The notes: generated from the letters alone by a model not told the origin. A stretch of DNA of 64,000 nt from CAZWCX01 sp964632945 (GCA_964632945.1 CAZWCX010000005.1:1-64000), one strand, 5' to 3'; positions 26,401-35,510 are shown, counted from the stretch's first letter. Made by a program: numbers and translations.

Positions 26401-27886
26401 TCTCGTTGGCGAGCTTGATCGCGACCGCGACCTCGAGCCCGCCCGGGCGGCCGTCGCGCGTGCGCGCGCCCTTGGGGAAGAGGTCGTCCTTGGGGGCGCG
26501 CACGACCTTGTCGAGCGACTTTCCCTCGACGTAGTCCATGACGAGGTAGGGCGTATCGCCGTACATGCCGATGTCGTACACCGCGACGATGCCGGGGTGG
26601 CGCAGCTTCGCCGACGCCCGTCCTTCGCGCCAGAAGCGCGCCTGCAGGAGGTCGGGGTCGCCGCTGGCGGCCGTGAGGACCTTGATGGCGACATAGCGGT
26701 TGAGCTTGGGGTCGTACGCCTTGTAGACCGCGCCCATTCCCCCCTGGCCGAGCTTCTGGACCAGGTAGTAGTCGGCGAAGCGTTGCCCGGTGGCCTTGAT
26801 CTGCTCGATCTGGCGAACGTCCAGGCCGGCGCGCGAGGCGATGGTGGTGACGCCGGCGCGGGAGCGGTCGACGCTGCTGTCCGCCTTCGAGGTCGCGGCG
26901 GGAGAGACCTTGGACACGGCCAGCTGGCTGTCTCCCTTCCGGCTGTCCCCCTTGGGAGAATGGCGGGTCTGGTCGACCGCGGAGCGCGGACCGCCCGCGA
27001 CCGAGGGGGCGGCTGCGGCGGCGCCGGGGGGATCCATGACCGTGGGCTCATGGGGGGCGAGCCCCGCGGAGTCCGACTTCTCGGGGACCTTGGGCAGATT
27101 GGGCTGGAAGCCCGAGGGGCGGCGACCCGGCGGGATCGGGGGTGCGGGGGTCCGGGCGACCGGCATCTCCGGCATGGTCATGGCCGCCTGGAAGTTCGGG
27201 TCCTGCGGCGAGGGGTCGGCGGCGGAGGAATCTCCGTGCGGGATCCCGGGGGCCGACGCCGGGGGCGGGGCCCCGGGCATGCCCGGGAAGAGCGGCGCCC
27301 GGCGCGGCGGCGTTCCGCTCGCCGGCATCTCGGCCATCGTCATGGCCGCCTGGAAGTTCGGGTCCTGCGGCGAGGGGTCGGCGGTGGAGGAATCGCCGTG
27401 CGGAATCCCGGGGGCCGAAGCCGGGGGCGGATCCATGGGCAATCCCGGGAAGAGCGGCGCGCGGCGCGGCGGCGTGCCCGTCGACGGCGCGTCGGCCATC
27501 GTCATCGCCGCCTGGAAGTCGGGGTCGCCCGGGTCCCCGGCGCGCGCCGGATCCGGCGCGCCCGTCCCGCCGAGCGGACTCGCGTCCGACATCGTCATCG
27601 CATCCTGGAACCCCGGGTCGCTCATCCCCACCGCGAAGTCCGCGCCGGGATCGTCCCCCGCGCGCGGGCCGGGCGTGGGGCCCGAGGGCGCGAAGGAACG
27701 GGGCTTCACATCCGCTTCTTCGACCGTGCGCCCGGACGGCTCGCCTTCCTTCTCCGGGGAAGGCCCGCCGAACAGGACGTCGGGTACCGTCTCATCGGGC
27801 CGGCGTTCTCCCTTACCCGGCGGCGTCGGCGGACGCGTGCCGGCCTTCTCGTCCTTCTTCGGGTTCGTTTCGGATGGTTCCACCAT
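23459..27886 (-). CDS. Giant Ser/Thr protein kinase with repeat-rich N-terminus and TPR region
   Basis: 1475 residues from ATG 27886. Residues 1-365 are disordered and Pro/Ser-rich, and contain four copies of a DPxFQxAMTM motif at about 90, 121, 175 and 229. The kinase domain (about 373-650) has GQGGMG, Lys402 in VAIKVL, HRDIKPAN, DFGLAKD and GTVLYMAPEQ. A transmembrane helix (ILLGAAVVAALGVAGYFVMQ) follows, then about 750 residues of TPR-like helices (AYQDLAFEELEKAAELNWGK near the end). The Thr in each AMTM is a plausible autophosphorylation or FHA-docking site, which is inference. The gene is transcribed away from the secreted protein gene at 27.9-28.7 kb and lies 22 bases downstream of it. 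Confidence 0.9.
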   Translation of the reverse strand: MVEPSETNPKKDEKAGTRPPTPPGKGERRPDETVPDVLFGGPSPEKEGEPSGRTVEEADVKPRSFAPSGPTPGPRAGDDPGADFAVGMSDPGFQDAMTMSDASPLGGTGAPDPARAGDPGDPDFQAAMTMADAPSTGTPPRRAPLFPGLPMDPPPASAPGIPHGDSSTADPSPQDPNFQAAMTMAEMPASGTPPRRAPLFPGMPGAPPPASAPGIPHGDSSAADPSPQDPNFQAAMTMPEMPVARTPAPPIPPGRRPSGFQPNLPKVPEKSDSAGLAPHEPTVMDPPGAAAAAPSVAGGPRSAVDQTRHSPKGDSRKGDSQLAVSKVSPAATSKADSSVDRSRAGVTTIASRAGLDVRQIEQIKATGQRFADYYLVQKLGQGGMGAVYKAYDPKLNRYVAIKVLTAASGDPDLLQARFWREGRASAKLRHPGIVAVYDIGMYGDTPYLVMDYVEGKSLDKVVRAPKDDLFPKGARTRDGRPGGLEVAVAIKLANEICRAMDYAHSQGIVHRDIKPANILIDLETKKPVITDFGLAKDLTESEQRLTKSGATLGTVLYMAPEQAAGDQSKVGPRSDIYALGAMLYELLTGRPPLEGGETIQLIQRVLNEDPRQPSAVVPTLDRQLDILCMKALEKDPDRRYPTAGEMAEDLWRIMKGEHILAHAPSIDYKIKRFVKRKRTPILLGAAVVAALGVAGYFVMQTEWAKQRASYLEAALTGKKEAEDRRNRALARLADAQAAFNQLVVASRQGDARSLPTGLQRVTEHVRGTLEIEDLREARVLEASAFRWAGQRDPAIAALDALLTAHPDFPAARLERARVRLDEYAERLSAARLAAVTAERLLEDPPGPLAAWTGSAAWEKADAGLTALRLQAAEDLAKIQAWPEEPALLELSRALAGTLRDGADGTAGAALEKAVAAVESADEGWWALARLALDDGRPQEALVALAELHKRHSALPSVPRDRFIAALARALTTEPAAEGADRVFQRTRDELDALVARDSAFPGTAIVRGWTARLLFETGRSPADRALPLLEETLAAWKDVASTPAVELFRARSWSDLADLHLAAGRVEAALPALQETLTALAKADPQAADADLLDRRAGLLSRVAESQRALGKDARESYRSAIALYDTLLTRQADDTALTRARGIAWHDLGQALADQKEDSTPAFEKGFADLSRALDRSPADKDARRMRIRCLAGMSGQYSQAGKEAEKFKYADLMRADCEAALADFPEDAELYKLLANAEGTLAFWFDIPQDLRSSYYARAQEHYQQAIDRGVKDAWHSLGMLYVAMGGAEKALHAFRRYRSVVPHENPELDKLMEGLEAGLQRATLTRDLDAANDLTLNQKYLEAEKAFEQAFHKLYGYFKLCTPEEVEKILRENGSRIAISHYNLACVYAQASAGKAGSQTRPAVVADQKKAYQDLAFEELEKAAELNWGKELDPSGKIVPSARTRDQTEKDTDLAPLHGDPRWKKFLERMAK
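27163..27486. repeat. Two tandem 162-bp repeats inside the kinase gene
   Basis: 27163-27324 and 27325-27486 are near-identical copies encoding 54-residue units, each with DPNFQAAMTM or its DPDF variant and PPRRAPLFPG. Shorter diverged units continue to about 27620. They expand the cytoplasmic, N-terminal part of the kinase. Confidence 0.7.
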
Positions 27887-27907
27887 GGTCTTTCCCCTCT
27901 CCGCGAC

Positions 27908-28660
27908 TCAGTCTTTTCTGCCGCTCCAGTCCACGAGGCGACCGGTTTCCATCTCGACCCCGTCCAGGACTCGGCGCGCCTCGACCCACCAGGGATGGCC
28001 CGCCTTCCATACCTGCGTGGAGACGAGGGGTTTTCCGTTGATCTGGGTCTTGATCTCGACCACGGCGGTCCGCCCGCCATCCGCGTACTTCGTCGTCTGG
28101 ATGAACTCCCGCGTGCCCGTGCCGATCGTGTCGGCCACCGTCTCGTCCGTCCCTTCCCGCGGCAATCGGGGCAGGTCGAGCGGAATCAGCAGCCCGGTGT
28201 CGGAGTGGACGTAGGTCTTGGACGGATTGTCGATGACCGAGGAGGTTTCGCCGTCGTCCGTCTGCTCCATCCGCTTCAGCGTGAGGTTCGAGGAGCGAAC
28301 GATCAGCGTGACGCGCTCGGTGTCGAACTGATCGTTCGTCATCTCCAGGACGAAACACCGGTTCCCGTCCAGGGTCTTCATCTCGACCACCTGGAACGTG
28401 CAGGTGACCGTCGTCTTCCGGTCCTTCTCGAGTGTCGGCGGTTTGTTCGGCTGCTTCGGATTGACCCCGGCCATCGGATGGCATTCGATCTTCCACCAGT
28501 CCCCGACGGTCCAGGCGGGGGCGACGGTCATCGGGACCTCGTCTTTGGTCCCCGGCGGAGGCTCATCGCCGGGATCCTCGTCCTGGGCGTGCGACAGGGA
28601 GGCGGCCAGAAAGGCGAGCAACCACGCGAACACGAGTCTGCGCAGACAGAAGACGCGCAT
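27908..28660 (-). CDS. Secreted protein of unknown function
   Basis: 250 residues from ATG 28660. A signal peptide (LVFAWLLAFLAASLSHAQ) is followed by an acidic stretch and a beta-rich domain: WTVGDWWKIECHPM, TCTFQVVEMKTLDGNRCFVL, IQTTKYADGGRTAVVEIKTQ and a final WWVEARRVLDGVEMETG. The repeated WW/VGDWW pattern resembles lipoprotein-carrier-like or DUF-type periplasmic domains, but I cannot name a family. It lies directly upstream of the giant kinase on the same strand (22 bases), so it could be its periplasmic partner. Confidence 0.65.
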   Translation of the reverse strand: MRVFCLRRLVFAWLLAFLAASLSHAQDEDPGDEPPPGTKDEVPMTVAPAWTVGDWWKIECHPMAGVNPKQPNKPPTLEKDRKTTVTCTFQVVEMKTLDGNRCFVLEMTNDQFDTERVTLIVRSSNLTLKRMEQTDDGETSSVIDNPSKTYVHSDTGLLIPLDLPRLPREGTDETVADTIGTGTREFIQTTKYADGGRTAVVEIKTQINGKPLVSTQVWKAGHPWWVEARRVLDGVEMETGRLVDWSGRKD

Positions 28661-28814
28661 GACGGCCACTCCGGCAACAGGGTGCGGGACCCCTTCATCA
28701 TAGGGGCAGGGGAGGTGGCGGGCAACCCTTTCAGCCGGGCGCGGTTTTCGTTGCGGCCGCCGTCCCCCGGCTGGCACAGTGTCGCGATCGGGGGACACGA
28801 GAACGGGAGAGGCC

Positions 28815-29717
28815 ATGACCAAGCGGCGGGCGCGGATTGCGGCCCCGGATCCCACCGGAGAGTGGGTGGTGCGCAATGGCCGCTTGCGGACCCACGCCGA
28901 GGCCGCGGTGCGGATCAGCCACCCCGGTTTTCGGATCGGTCTGGGGCTGTTCGAGACGCTCCTGGCGGTCGACGGCCGCGTCGTCGCGGCGGCGGAGCAT
29001 GTCGAGCGCATGCGCGCGTCCGCGCGCTGGCTGGGACTCCGCGGGACCCCCGCCGCGCCGGCCGTGCGCCGGGGCGTGGCCGAACTGCACGCGGCATGGC
29101 GGTCCGCCGGCGCCTCGCGCGCCGCACTCCGCTTCCTCCTGGTCCGTCTCTCGCTTTCGCCCGCCTCGATCGATGCCCGCACCGCCGACTGGACCTTGAC
29201 CGCGGAGCCGATCGACGCCGCGGCACGCGCGCGCCTGCGCCGCGGCGTCGCCTGCGGGCTGTCCTCCTGGCGGCAGCCGTCCACCCACCCGCTCGTCGCG
29301 CACAAGACCCTCGCCTATCTGGACCGCTGGCTCACCACGCGCGACGCGCGTCGTGAAGGGCACTTCGACGACATCCGGCTCGACGACGAGGGGTGCGTGG
29401 CCGAGGGGAGCCTGTCGTCCGTCTTCGTCGTTGCCGACGGCGTGCTGCGCGCCCCGCCGACCGCGGGCGGAATCCTCCCCGGCGTCACCGCCACGGCCGT
29501 CCTGCGCCTCGCGCGCCGGGCGCGCCTGCGGGTCCGAATCGAACCGATCCCCGCCGGCGACCTCCTCGACGCCGAAGAGATCTTTCTCACCAACTCGACC
29601 AAGGGGGTCGTGCCGGTTCTTCGCCTGGACGGCCGTCGGGTGGGGAAGGGGCGTCCCGGACCGGTCACGCGACGGTTGCAGGGGATGCTCGAACGCGCGC
29701 TCACGGGCGGCGCGTGA
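28815..29717 (+). CDS. Class IV aminotransferase (aminodeoxychorismate lyase / branched-chain or D-amino acid type)
   Basis: 300 residues from ATG 28815 (GGGAGAGG 5 bases upstream). Fold-type IV PLP enzyme features: GFRIGLGLFETLLAVDGRVV near residue 40; the PLP lysine in HPLVAHKTLAYLDRW; ECxxxNVF-like EGSLSSVFVV; GILPGVTATAVL; and the C-terminal AEEIFLTNSTKGVVPV. The length and ExGxGLFET/NSTKGVVPV features fit PabC-type 4-amino-4-deoxychorismate lyase best, which makes p-aminobenzoate for folate, but D-alanine or branched-chain aminotransferases share them. No folate genes are adjacent. Confidence 0.8.
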   Translation: MTKRRARIAAPDPTGEWVVRNGRLRTHAEAAVRISHPGFRIGLGLFETLLAVDGRVVAAAEHVERMRASARWLGLRGTPAAPAVRRGVAELHAAWRSAGASRAALRFLLVRLSLSPASIDARTADWTLTAEPIDAAARARLRRGVACGLSSWRQPSTHPLVAHKTLAYLDRWLTTRDARREGHFDDIRLDDEGCVAEGSLSSVFVVADGVLRAPPTAGGILPGVTATAVLRLARRARLRVRIEPIPAGDLLDAEEIFLTNSTKGVVPVLRLDGRRVGKGRPGPVTRRLQGMLERALTGGA

Positions 29718-29796
29718 GCTTCGGCCGCTTCGCGCGGCGCGGGCCGACGACCCGCGGCCGACCGCGCACCCGACGGCGTCCGGGACCGCCCGGCCC

Positions 29797-32181
29797 TCAA
29801 TAGCGTTCGTCGCGCGCCCGCCGCCGGTCGAGCACCGGCTTGCGCACGAGCCGGTTCCGGCTCACCGAGTAGCCGCCCGCGTCGAGGATCGCGCCGGCCT
29901 CTTCGTGGGTCGGGTCCAGGATCCGGAGCCGCAACGCGAAGAAGATCGCCGTTTCCTTCACGCGCAGGTCGGTCATCGAATGACACAGCCGCGCCAGCGC
30001 CAGCAGATCGTCCGGACGCAGGACCCCGCGCCGCTCGAGCAACAGGCGATCATACTCGTTGAGCAGCCGGTCGAATTCCACCTTGATCGGCTCCGGTTCC
30101 CGGTCGATCCGCTCCACCTCGGCGGAGTCGTACTGCAGTTCGGCGGACCCCCGGCCGGTGAGCAGCTTGAGCCGGACGATCCGGGCGTCGCGCGCGACGA
30201 TCTTCCCGCGCAGGCTGCCGCCGGACTTCAGATGCACCGTGTCGATGAGATAGGGATCGGCCTTGCCCTCGAGATGATGGATGAGAAAGCGGATCATCGT
30301 ATTGGCCGGTCCGCTCTCCGGCGTCTCGATGAATCGCTTGTAGAGCCGGATGGCGCGCTCGGGGTCGCGCAGGAAGACGCGGCAGAGGTCGGCCGCGTCG
30401 TACGTCGTGAACGGGTCCGGGGCCGAACGTTCGTGCGCCTTCTCGAACCACTCCACCGCCTCCGCGTACTTCCCGCGCTGCGCCTTGCAGCGGGCGAGGA
30501 CCTCGTACCCGCGCGTGAACGCCGGGTTGCGCTGCAGCAGGGCCTCCACGCGCGGCTCGACCTCTTCGGCCTCGCCGAGGCTGAGCCGGAACCGGGCCCA
30601 GTGGTACACGGAGCGCGGGTCTTCGGGATACTCCTTCAGCATCCGCTCGTAGGCCTCGCGCGCGCGCTCGAGCTGCCCCGCGGCGTGCTGCGTCTCGCCG
30701 GCGCGCAGGAGGTCGCCCAGCGGGTCTTCGCCCGCGTTCCAGGTCTTCTGCAGGACCTTGGCCGGCTCCAGGCTGCCCAGGTTGCGTTCGGAAAAGAGGC
30801 TGCCGAAGGTCGCGTTGGGGGTGACCTGCAGGTGCAGCGGGATCGTCCCCAGGGCCTCCATCTGGCGCGCCCGCGCCAGCCGTTCCTGCTCCAGGGTGCC
30901 GATGTCGGTGGACAGAAGAGCCAACACCAGCGCCAGAACCGCCCCGCCCAGCGCGATCCCCCCGAGCGCGAGGCGCGTCGCCGACAGATGGACGACCTCG
31001 ACCAGCTTCCCGGTTTGCCCGTTGATCAACAGCCGGTGGTAGTGGCCCTGGTAGTGGTAGCCGATCACGTACACGGGCATCATCACCAGCCGGACCTTGC
31101 GGTCGAGGAAGACGACCCGGACCTCCGGTCCATCCTCGTCGTCGATGTCCAGCCGGTGATGCTTCTGAAACCAGGCCAGTTCCGTGGCGATCACCTTCTC
31201 CGTCACCCGCTCCCAGCAGGGGTCCTCGGATTCGGCCGGACGCTCGAGCTTGGCGGATCCGAGCATGAGCGGGCGGAACGGGCGAAGCATCCGGTAATTG
31301 TAGGGCAGCAGGCGTCGGAACTGTTCCGGGGGAACGCCCTGCGTGCAGGGGACCCGCTCGTTGTAGTATCCGGCGTGGCTTTCCTCGGCCCCCCCGCCCG
31401 GACCCGGCGCGGGCAGGACGGTGCGGAGGAACTTCCGCCACCGGCGCACCACCGAAGTCATGCGCGACCCGGGTGGCCCGGCGTTCGCCGCCGGAGGAGA
31501 CGGGAGGGGCTCGGGGGCGGGCAGCAACCCGGAGAGCGTCGCCGCATCATGGCTCTCCCGCGTGTCGGCGACCGCGGTCGCGGGACCGTCGGGAGGCTCC
31601 GCCCCGCGCGGGTCGGGCTCCGCGCCCTCCGCCGCCACCGCCGAGTCCGCCTCCCCCGCGTCGTCTTCCGGAGAAAGCGGCGGGTGCGTCGGAATCTCGT
31701 CCGCGCCGTCGAGTGTCCCCGCTTCCGCCAGTGAGGTGCGTACGTTGCACGAGATCTGGTAGGTGGGGACGAAATGCGGCATCGGCGGGGCGCTGCGGAG
31801 CTGCTCGCGCACCTCCGCGGGAGCCCACAGATGGCTGCCCAGGTAGGACTGCACGCGGACGCGCGCCTGGTCCGGGTTGATCAGAAAGGGAAGAAAGTAG
31901 TGCTCCTCGAAAGATCCGGTCAGGTCGGGGACCTGGAGGAGCTTGCCGCTGCCGCAGTAGGAGCAGGCGAGGGGGGACAGCTTCGGGTCGAAGAACGTCT
32001 CGGCCGCGCACTGGGGGCAGCGATACCAGCGCCCCTCGGTGAACGCCGGGAAGATGACGGGGGAGCCTTCCTTGGGCGGGCGGAACGGCGAACCGCAGCA
32101 CGGACACTTCGCCTGCGGGCGGACCTCGCCGCCGCGCACTTCCAGCGAGGCGGAGCAGGTTTCGCAGGTGAGCCGAATCAA
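29797..32181 (-). CDS. Zinc-ribbon membrane protein with TPR repeats
   Basis: 794 residues from ATG 32181. Several CxxC pairs fill the first 90 residues (CETCSASLEV, CPCCGSPF, CPQCAAETFF, CSYCGSGKLL), a run of zinc ribbons. A folded domain follows (HYFLPFLINPDQARVRVQSY, then YYNERVPCTQGVPPEQFRRL). A transmembrane helix lies at about 400-420 (LGGIALGGAVLALVLALLST), then TPR repeats (LERAREAYERMLKEYPEDPR) and a beta/helical C-terminus. The long middle spacer is acidic and disordered. The N-terminal half resembles bacterial TFIIB-type zinc-ribbon proteins of unknown role. It stands alone. Confidence 0.75.
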   Translation of the reverse strand: MIRLTCETCSASLEVRGGEVRPQAKCPCCGSPFRPPKEGSPVIFPAFTEGRWYRCPQCAAETFFDPKLSPLACSYCGSGKLLQVPDLTGSFEEHYFLPFLINPDQARVRVQSYLGSHLWAPAEVREQLRSAPPMPHFVPTYQISCNVRTSLAEAGTLDGADEIPTHPPLSPEDDAGEADSAVAAEGAEPDPRGAEPPDGPATAVADTRESHDAATLSGLLPAPEPLPSPPAANAGPPGSRMTSVVRRWRKFLRTVLPAPGPGGGAEESHAGYYNERVPCTQGVPPEQFRRLLPYNYRMLRPFRPLMLGSAKLERPAESEDPCWERVTEKVIATELAWFQKHHRLDIDDEDGPEVRVVFLDRKVRLVMMPVYVIGYHYQGHYHRLLINGQTGKLVEVVHLSATRLALGGIALGGAVLALVLALLSTDIGTLEQERLARARQMEALGTIPLHLQVTPNATFGSLFSERNLGSLEPAKVLQKTWNAGEDPLGDLLRAGETQHAAGQLERAREAYERMLKEYPEDPRSVYHWARFRLSLGEAEEVEPRVEALLQRNPAFTRGYEVLARCKAQRGKYAEAVEWFEKAHERSAPDPFTTYDAADLCRVFLRDPERAIRLYKRFIETPESGPANTMIRFLIHHLEGKADPYLIDTVHLKSGGSLRGKIVARDARIVRLKLLTGRGSAELQYDSAEVERIDREPEPIKVEFDRLLNEYDRLLLERRGVLRPDDLLALARLCHSMTDLRVKETAIFFALRLRILDPTHEEAGAILDAGGYSVSRNRLVRKPVLDRRRARDERY

Positions 32182-32258
32182 GGGAGCCTCCCGCGGCGGC
32201 GATTCGGGTGCGCAGGATCAGCCTGTGGTGTAGCACGCGCCGCAGGTGCTGGCAAGAA

Positions 32259-33110
32259 TCAACGCCGCTCCGGGGGCCAGATCCGGATCCGGATGGCCGA
32301 TCGGGGCTCGATTCCGTGCGCGTCCCCCGGGATCGGGGTCGGGGGCCAATCGAAGGCGGCGGGTGCCACCCGTCGGATCGGCAGCGAGGGGTCGAACAGG
32401 GCCGGCATGCGGCGCAGGGCGTGGCGCATCTCGACCTGGAGCAATTCCTGACCCGCGCCGAACCAGACGAAAGCCGCCACCAGGACCAGCATGGGCTGAA
32501 ACAGCATGCCGGCGAGTCCGAACACGATCGCCAGGGACCGGCCGATGCGGACCGCGATCCGCGTCGCCGAGACGTGCGGCATGGCGTAGGCCAGCAGGGC
32601 GCGCAGGACCCGGCCGCCGTCCATCGGGAAGGCCGGGATCATGTTGAACAACGCGAGCGCGATGTTGAGCAGGACCAGGGTGGCGAGGAATCCGGCGCCG
32701 TACTCCGCCGTAACCGCGTCCGTGCTCCATCCCATCGCCAGCAGCGCGGGGACCAACAGGAGTCCGGCCAGCATCACGTTGACGGCCGGACCGGCGAGGG
32801 CGATCACCAGCTCCCGGGTCGGATCCTCGGGGATTCGCTCCAGACGCGCGACTCCGCCGATCGGCAGGAGGATGATGTCGCGCGTGCCGATGCCGTAGTG
32901 CCGGGCGGCGAGGGCATGACCGAGTTCATGCAGGACGATGATGCCGAAGGCGCAGAGCATCAGCAACAGGCCTCCCAGCAGCGAGGCCGTCCCGCCGCCT
33001 CCGGAGAGGTGGGCGAACACCACGAGGAGCGGCAGGAACAGGAAGGTGGCGTGAACGTAGACGTCGATGCCGGCCAGGCGTCCGATTTTCCAGGACCACT
33101 TCATCTTCAT
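32259..33110 (-). CDS. Site-2 protease family (M50) membrane metalloprotease
   Basis: 283 residues from ATG 33110. Zn ligands HELGH at 61-65 lie in the second membrane segment, and the third ligand region NMIPAFPMDGGRVLRALLAY in a later one, the S2P arrangement. Six or so membrane helices cover residues 18-225. The N-terminal WSWKIGRLAGIDVYVHATFL is typical of the subgroup with a short N-terminus, without PDZ; a CBS domain is absent. S2P enzymes cut anti-sigma factors or other membrane proteins in the bilayer; the target is unknown. It is close to a stand-alone CBS protein elsewhere in the window but not linked to it. Confidence 0.9.
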   Translation of the reverse strand: MKMKWSWKIGRLAGIDVYVHATFLFLPLLVVFAHLSGGGGTASLLGGLLLMLCAFGIIVLHELGHALAARHYGIGTRDIILLPIGGVARLERIPEDPTRELVIALAGPAVNVMLAGLLLVPALLAMGWSTDAVTAEYGAGFLATLVLLNIALALFNMIPAFPMDGGRVLRALLAYAMPHVSATRIAVRIGRSLAIVFGLAGMLFQPMLVLVAAFVWFGAGQELLQVEMRHALRRMPALFDPSLPIRRVAPAAFDWPPTPIPGDAHGIEPRSAIRIRIWPPERR

Positions 33111-33409
33111 GTTCGGGATCTCCGTGCGGAGTCGATACCGGCCTGCCCAGGGTTGCAATTGCCGTGCCGGGCGCGCGCCGCAGGTCTGCACTCCCTGGAT
33201 TCAAACAGGAAGGGCGCACGCCTTATTCGGGGATTGCCGTGACCCACTCCGGGTCCCGCGCGACAGTCTGTCAAAAGGGCAGGAGGCAGGGCCGAGATCA
33301 CGGGGGCAGGCAGATGCGACCGGTCGGCCCCCATCGCGGGATCCGGGGGCTCACGTCGTTGACGCGCGGGACGGAGCGGGGTACCCTGCACGGATCGGAA
33401 GGAGGACCG

Positions 33410-33607
33410 ATGTCGCCGTCGACGGTTCCGGTGTTCGTCACGTCCGTGCTGGCCGCGGTCGCGGGGTTCGGGCTGTTCCTGCACGGAGCGGGGCGGCATG
33501 CCGACGGCATGGCGTCGAAGCATTGGCCCGCCACGATCGGCAGCGTCATCGAGAGCCGCTGCCGGCGACCTTCGCCCGACTTGCGTACGAGCCGGACGCC
33601 TTCGTGA
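33410..33607 (+). pseudogene. Truncated DUF3592 membrane protein
   Basis: ATG 33410 has a perfect GGAAGGAGGACCG leader. 65 residues: a transmembrane helix (VPVFVTSVLAAVAGFGLFLH) and ASKHWPATIGSVIESRC, which is the opening of DUF3592 (SxxWPxTxGxVxxSR). The frame then turns into RRPSPDLRTSRTPS and stops, while another frame carries LAYEPDAFVK, like the family's next strand. This is a frameshifted, truncated copy. The rest of the 33111-33714 gap holds only a hairpin at 33618-33646. Confidence 0.5.
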
Positions 33608-33617
33608 AGTGAAGTCG

Positions 33618-33646
33618 CGATCCCCGGCCTCGCGACACGGGGATCG
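33618..33646. terminator. Hairpin between DUF3592 remnant and HEAT gene
   Basis: CGATCCCCG (33618-33626) pairs perfectly with CGGGGATCG (33638-33646) around an 11-base loop. It lies between the ends of two convergent genes and could serve both; there is no T-run. Confidence 0.4.
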
Positions 33647-33714
33647 GCCAAGGGTTCTTCGCGGATCGTCCGGCAGACTGAAGCGGACGTCTTCCCCCCC
33701 CGGCGACCGGTCGC

Positions 33715-35340
33715 CTATTCCAGCCCCTCGGTGCGCAGTTTCTGCTTGGCCGTCTTTCCTTCCGTGGACTTGGCGTGCTTCGCGGCGAGGAGTTTCAGCA
33801 ACTCGCCGCCGAACTCCCGTTCCGCGCCCATCCGCTCGGTGAATCGGTATCCCAGGTAGAGCAGGGCGTCCGGTCGGACGGCGGGCTTCTCCGCCTTGAG
33901 GCGCTTGAGCAGGGGAAAGTCCGGATTCCGGAGCAGGTGGGCGATCTGCACCACGGGAGACTGGGGATCGCTCGACGGTCGGGAGATGTCGAGGTTCATG
34001 AAGTCCAGCCGCGCGAGGGCGAGTTCGTACGTCACCTCCGGGGTGACGAGGTCGTCCCGGTTGACGAGCGCGAGATACTTCGCCGCCGCCTCCGGCTTCT
34101 TCGTTTTGCGCAGCGTGCGCCCCTTGTCGAGCAGGAGATCGACGAGGCGTTTGGGATCGGCCAGGCGCAGCAGTTCGAAATAGACCTTGACCTCTTCCTT
34201 GCCGCCGTCGACGGCGGCGAGGAGTTTCTTGCTGACCGAGAGGCGGGCGGGTCCCTCGAGTTTCACGCCCTGTCCCTTGAGGATCTGCACGAGCGTCCAG
34301 CCGCGGGCGACGCCGTCGAATTTTCCGAAGGCGTCGAGGACGGCCTTGGAGTACGCCGGATTCTGCAGGGCGCGCGCGGCCTCTTCGGCCTGCTTGGGAT
34401 CGGGGTGGTCGAGGAGGCCGAGGAGGAGAGCGGCGGACTGCTTCGAGCCGGTGGTGCCGATCGCGCGTTCGGCGTAGAGGCGCACCGCATGGTGGGGGCT
34501 TTCGAGGATTTTCTCCAGGCGCTTCTGTGCGCTCTTGGGCGCGGGGATGCGGGCCAGCACGGCGAGGGCGTGGACCACGACGTTGGCGTAGTCCTCGTCC
34601 TCGAGCAGGGGGAGGAGGGCCTCCGCGAGGGTCGCTTCGTCCTTCGGCTGGATCGGGACGTGGCCGAGGGACAGGAGCGCATTGGCGCGCACCTGGGCAG
34701 GTTCCTTGTGCCCCGTGAAGCGGAGCAGGTGCTTGACCGCTTCGGGCTCGCGGAGGTGGCCGAGCAGTCGGATGGCGGAGACCGCGGCGTTGCGGTTCTT
34801 CTTCGCCTCCGCGCTGCCGAGCAGCTTGGCGCAGCGTTGGAACACCTCGCGGCGTTCCTTGTCGGTCATGGCGTCGATGCGCGTGCGGACGAGGGCGGTG
34901 GCGGTCTTGACGACTTCGTAGTCCTCGTCTTTCATGCATTCCATGAGCAGGTCGAGGGCTTCCTTGCTGCGCATGTGACCGAGCGTCTCGACGACGGCCA
35001 TCCGCATGGCGGGGGACTTCCGGTCCAGGTAGGGGGTGAGCGCGGAGATGACGTCCGGTCCGGCGGCGACCAGGAGTTCGCGGGCCTTCGTGCGGAGGGG
35101 TTCGGGCTCGACGAGGGCGGCGATGACGTGTTTCAGCGCGTCGGCGCGGCGGAACTTGCCGAGGGCCTGGAGCGCGTAGGCGCGGGCGAGCGCGGGACCG
35201 TCGGCCAGGAGGCTGCCGAGCTTGCGGACGGTTTCTTCGTTGGCCGACCCGATCTCGCCGAGGACGCGGGCGGCCGCGCACTGCAGCTCGACGTCGGCGG
35301 ACGAGAGCATGCCCAGGATGGCGTCCAGCTCGCGCGACAT
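33715..35340 (-). CDS. HEAT-repeat protein
   Basis: 541 residues from ATG 35340 (GGAG 9 bases upstream; a longer start is unlikely). Residues about 1-390 are HEAT/PBS-lyase-like repeats: LQCAAARVLGEIGSANEETV, LARAYALQALGKFRRADALK, MRMAVVETLGHMRSKEALDL, and others spaced about 35 residues. The C-terminal 150 residues are helical without a named domain (LLKLLAAKHAKSTEGKTAKQ). No signal peptide is present, so this is probably a cytoplasmic scaffold. It is divergent from the receiver-GGDEF-receiver gene. Confidence 0.8.
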   Translation of the reverse strand: MSRELDAILGMLSSADVELQCAAARVLGEIGSANEETVRKLGSLLADGPALARAYALQALGKFRRADALKHVIAALVEPEPLRTKARELLVAAGPDVISALTPYLDRKSPAMRMAVVETLGHMRSKEALDLLMECMKDEDYEVVKTATALVRTRIDAMTDKERREVFQRCAKLLGSAEAKKNRNAAVSAIRLLGHLREPEAVKHLLRFTGHKEPAQVRANALLSLGHVPIQPKDEATLAEALLPLLEDEDYANVVVHALAVLARIPAPKSAQKRLEKILESPHHAVRLYAERAIGTTGSKQSAALLLGLLDHPDPKQAEEAARALQNPAYSKAVLDAFGKFDGVARGWTLVQILKGQGVKLEGPARLSVSKKLLAAVDGGKEEVKVYFELLRLADPKRLVDLLLDKGRTLRKTKKPEAAAKYLALVNRDDLVTPEVTYELALARLDFMNLDISRPSSDPQSPVVQIAHLLRNPDFPLLKRLKAEKPAVRPDALLYLGYRFTERMGAEREFGGELLKLLAAKHAKSTEGKTAKQKLRTEGLE

Positions 35341-35510
35341 CGGTGGAATCTCCAAAAAAAAGCAGCCGACGGATTCGCGGATGATAGCGGTCGACCTCGC
35401 GCGGCACAAGCAAATCCGCCCCGGCGTTCGATTTGCTTGCCGCGGGCGGGATCCAGAGGCTACAAAGGGGCGGAAACCTGCCGGGAGCGGTGGCTGATAG
35501 GAGAACGATC

